Origin: Megascapheus bottae
Taxonomy: Eukaryota; Chordata; Mammalia; Rodentia; Geomyidae
Assembly: GCA_024803745.1 (NCBI GenBank)
Contig: JANJXV010000013.1
Location: 35,548,501 to 35,612,500, forward strand
DNA length: 64,000 bases
Direction: 5' to 3'
This document shows positions 63,706-64,000 of the stretch, in pieces. The translations under genes were made by a program, and so were the position numbers. The first letter of the stretch is position 1. Each line of letters begins with the position of its first letter. Under the pieces are notes generated by a model. That model saw only the letters and a list, made by a program, of their open reading frames with translations, was not told where the DNA came from and did no database searches.

Positions 63706-64000
63706 TATCATACAACACCTCTGTATCTATCATAGATATCTTCCCAAATCTACTTTACACTAAAAATAAACAAACAAAAATACACACAAAGAAAACACTG
63801 ATAGATAACCCAGAATTACCCTCTTCGTTGAGAATTATTATCTTCTACTTCTTGGGAGTCACATAGTTTTCTAAACCAAGGGTCATTTTGGTTATAATCC
63901 TGGCTTTCTTAATTTCTAGGATAGACTATACATTGTCTCAGAAATGCAGAACGAAGAGTAGTGACAAATACCTGCAATCCAAGCAAAGCATAGCTTGGTG
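63706..64000. other. End of window, unique
   Basis: No exon, promoter or CpG-rich stretch. Exon 1 of CSTF3 lies further on. Confidence 0.5.

Noticed and set aside
52967..64000. Search for CSTF3 exon 1, a CpG island or a promoter
   Set aside because: No CpG-rich stretch and no suitable start codon with a donor found. Exon 1 must lie beyond the window.
1..64000. An undescribed gene system, virus or endogenous retrovirus
   Set aside because: No LTR, gag/pol/env-like frame, transposase or unknown gene cluster was seen. The retroelement content is SINE and truncated L1.

Overview
This window is mammalian genomic DNA from a rodent. It holds one protein-coding gene, CSTF3 (cleavage stimulation factor subunit 3, CstF-77), on the minus strand. 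Sixteen consecutive coding exons can be read, and every exon joins the next in frame across GT-AG introns. Together they encode 538 codons. If exon 1 supplies 9 residues, as in the human protein recalled from memory, these are residues 10-547 of about 717, essentially the whole HAT-repeat region. Exon 1 with the promoter lies beyond base 64000. The last four or so exons (C-terminal hinge, proline-rich and Rna14-type tail) lie before base 1.

The lineage is suggested by the interspersed repeats. The commonest element is a dimeric SINE: an ID/tRNA-Ala-like left monomer (tggcctagtggtagagtgc, ttcgattcctcggtacc) joined to a right monomer (ggctcaagtggtagagc ... ccaggactggc). This matches the IDL-Geo SINE described for Geomyoidea (kangaroo rats, pocket mice, pocket gophers). 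A second, equally common dimeric family has an Alu/B1-like 7SL-derived left monomer and the same kind of right monomer; it is called B1-Geo here for convenience. I infer a geomyoid rodent but cannot name the genus. Several L1 3' ends, MIR remnants and simple repeats make up most of the rest.

Layout: 1-18875 holds exons 17 to 4 (residues 76-547), closely spaced among SINE-filled introns, with introns as short as 79 and 122 nt. 18876-52646 is intron 3, 33.8 kb. Its 3' 29.7 kb (18876-48538) is packed with SINEs, L1 tails and microsatellites. The first 4.1 kb after exon 3 (48539-52646) is AT-rich and almost free of repeats. 52647-52966 holds exons 3 and 2, 122 nt apart. 52967-64000 is part of intron 1, again repeat-rich after about 53718.

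The most interesting biology is in intron 3. CSTF3 in human and mouse is known to use a conserved intronic poly(A) site in this intron, behind a weak 5' splice site, to make a short transcript that feeds back on CstF-77 level. Here the exon 3 donor is poor (gag|gttaat), the reading frame runs on for 46 codons into the intron, and the adjacent 4.1 kb is repeat-free and contains AATAAA hexamers on the gene strand. The other striking structure is a roughly 440-bp inverted duplication (31403-31843 and 33524-33974), about 99% identical apart from three short indels. I saw no other gene, RNA gene, CpG island or undescribed system. SINE and repeat boundaries are by eye, usually within 10-15 bp.
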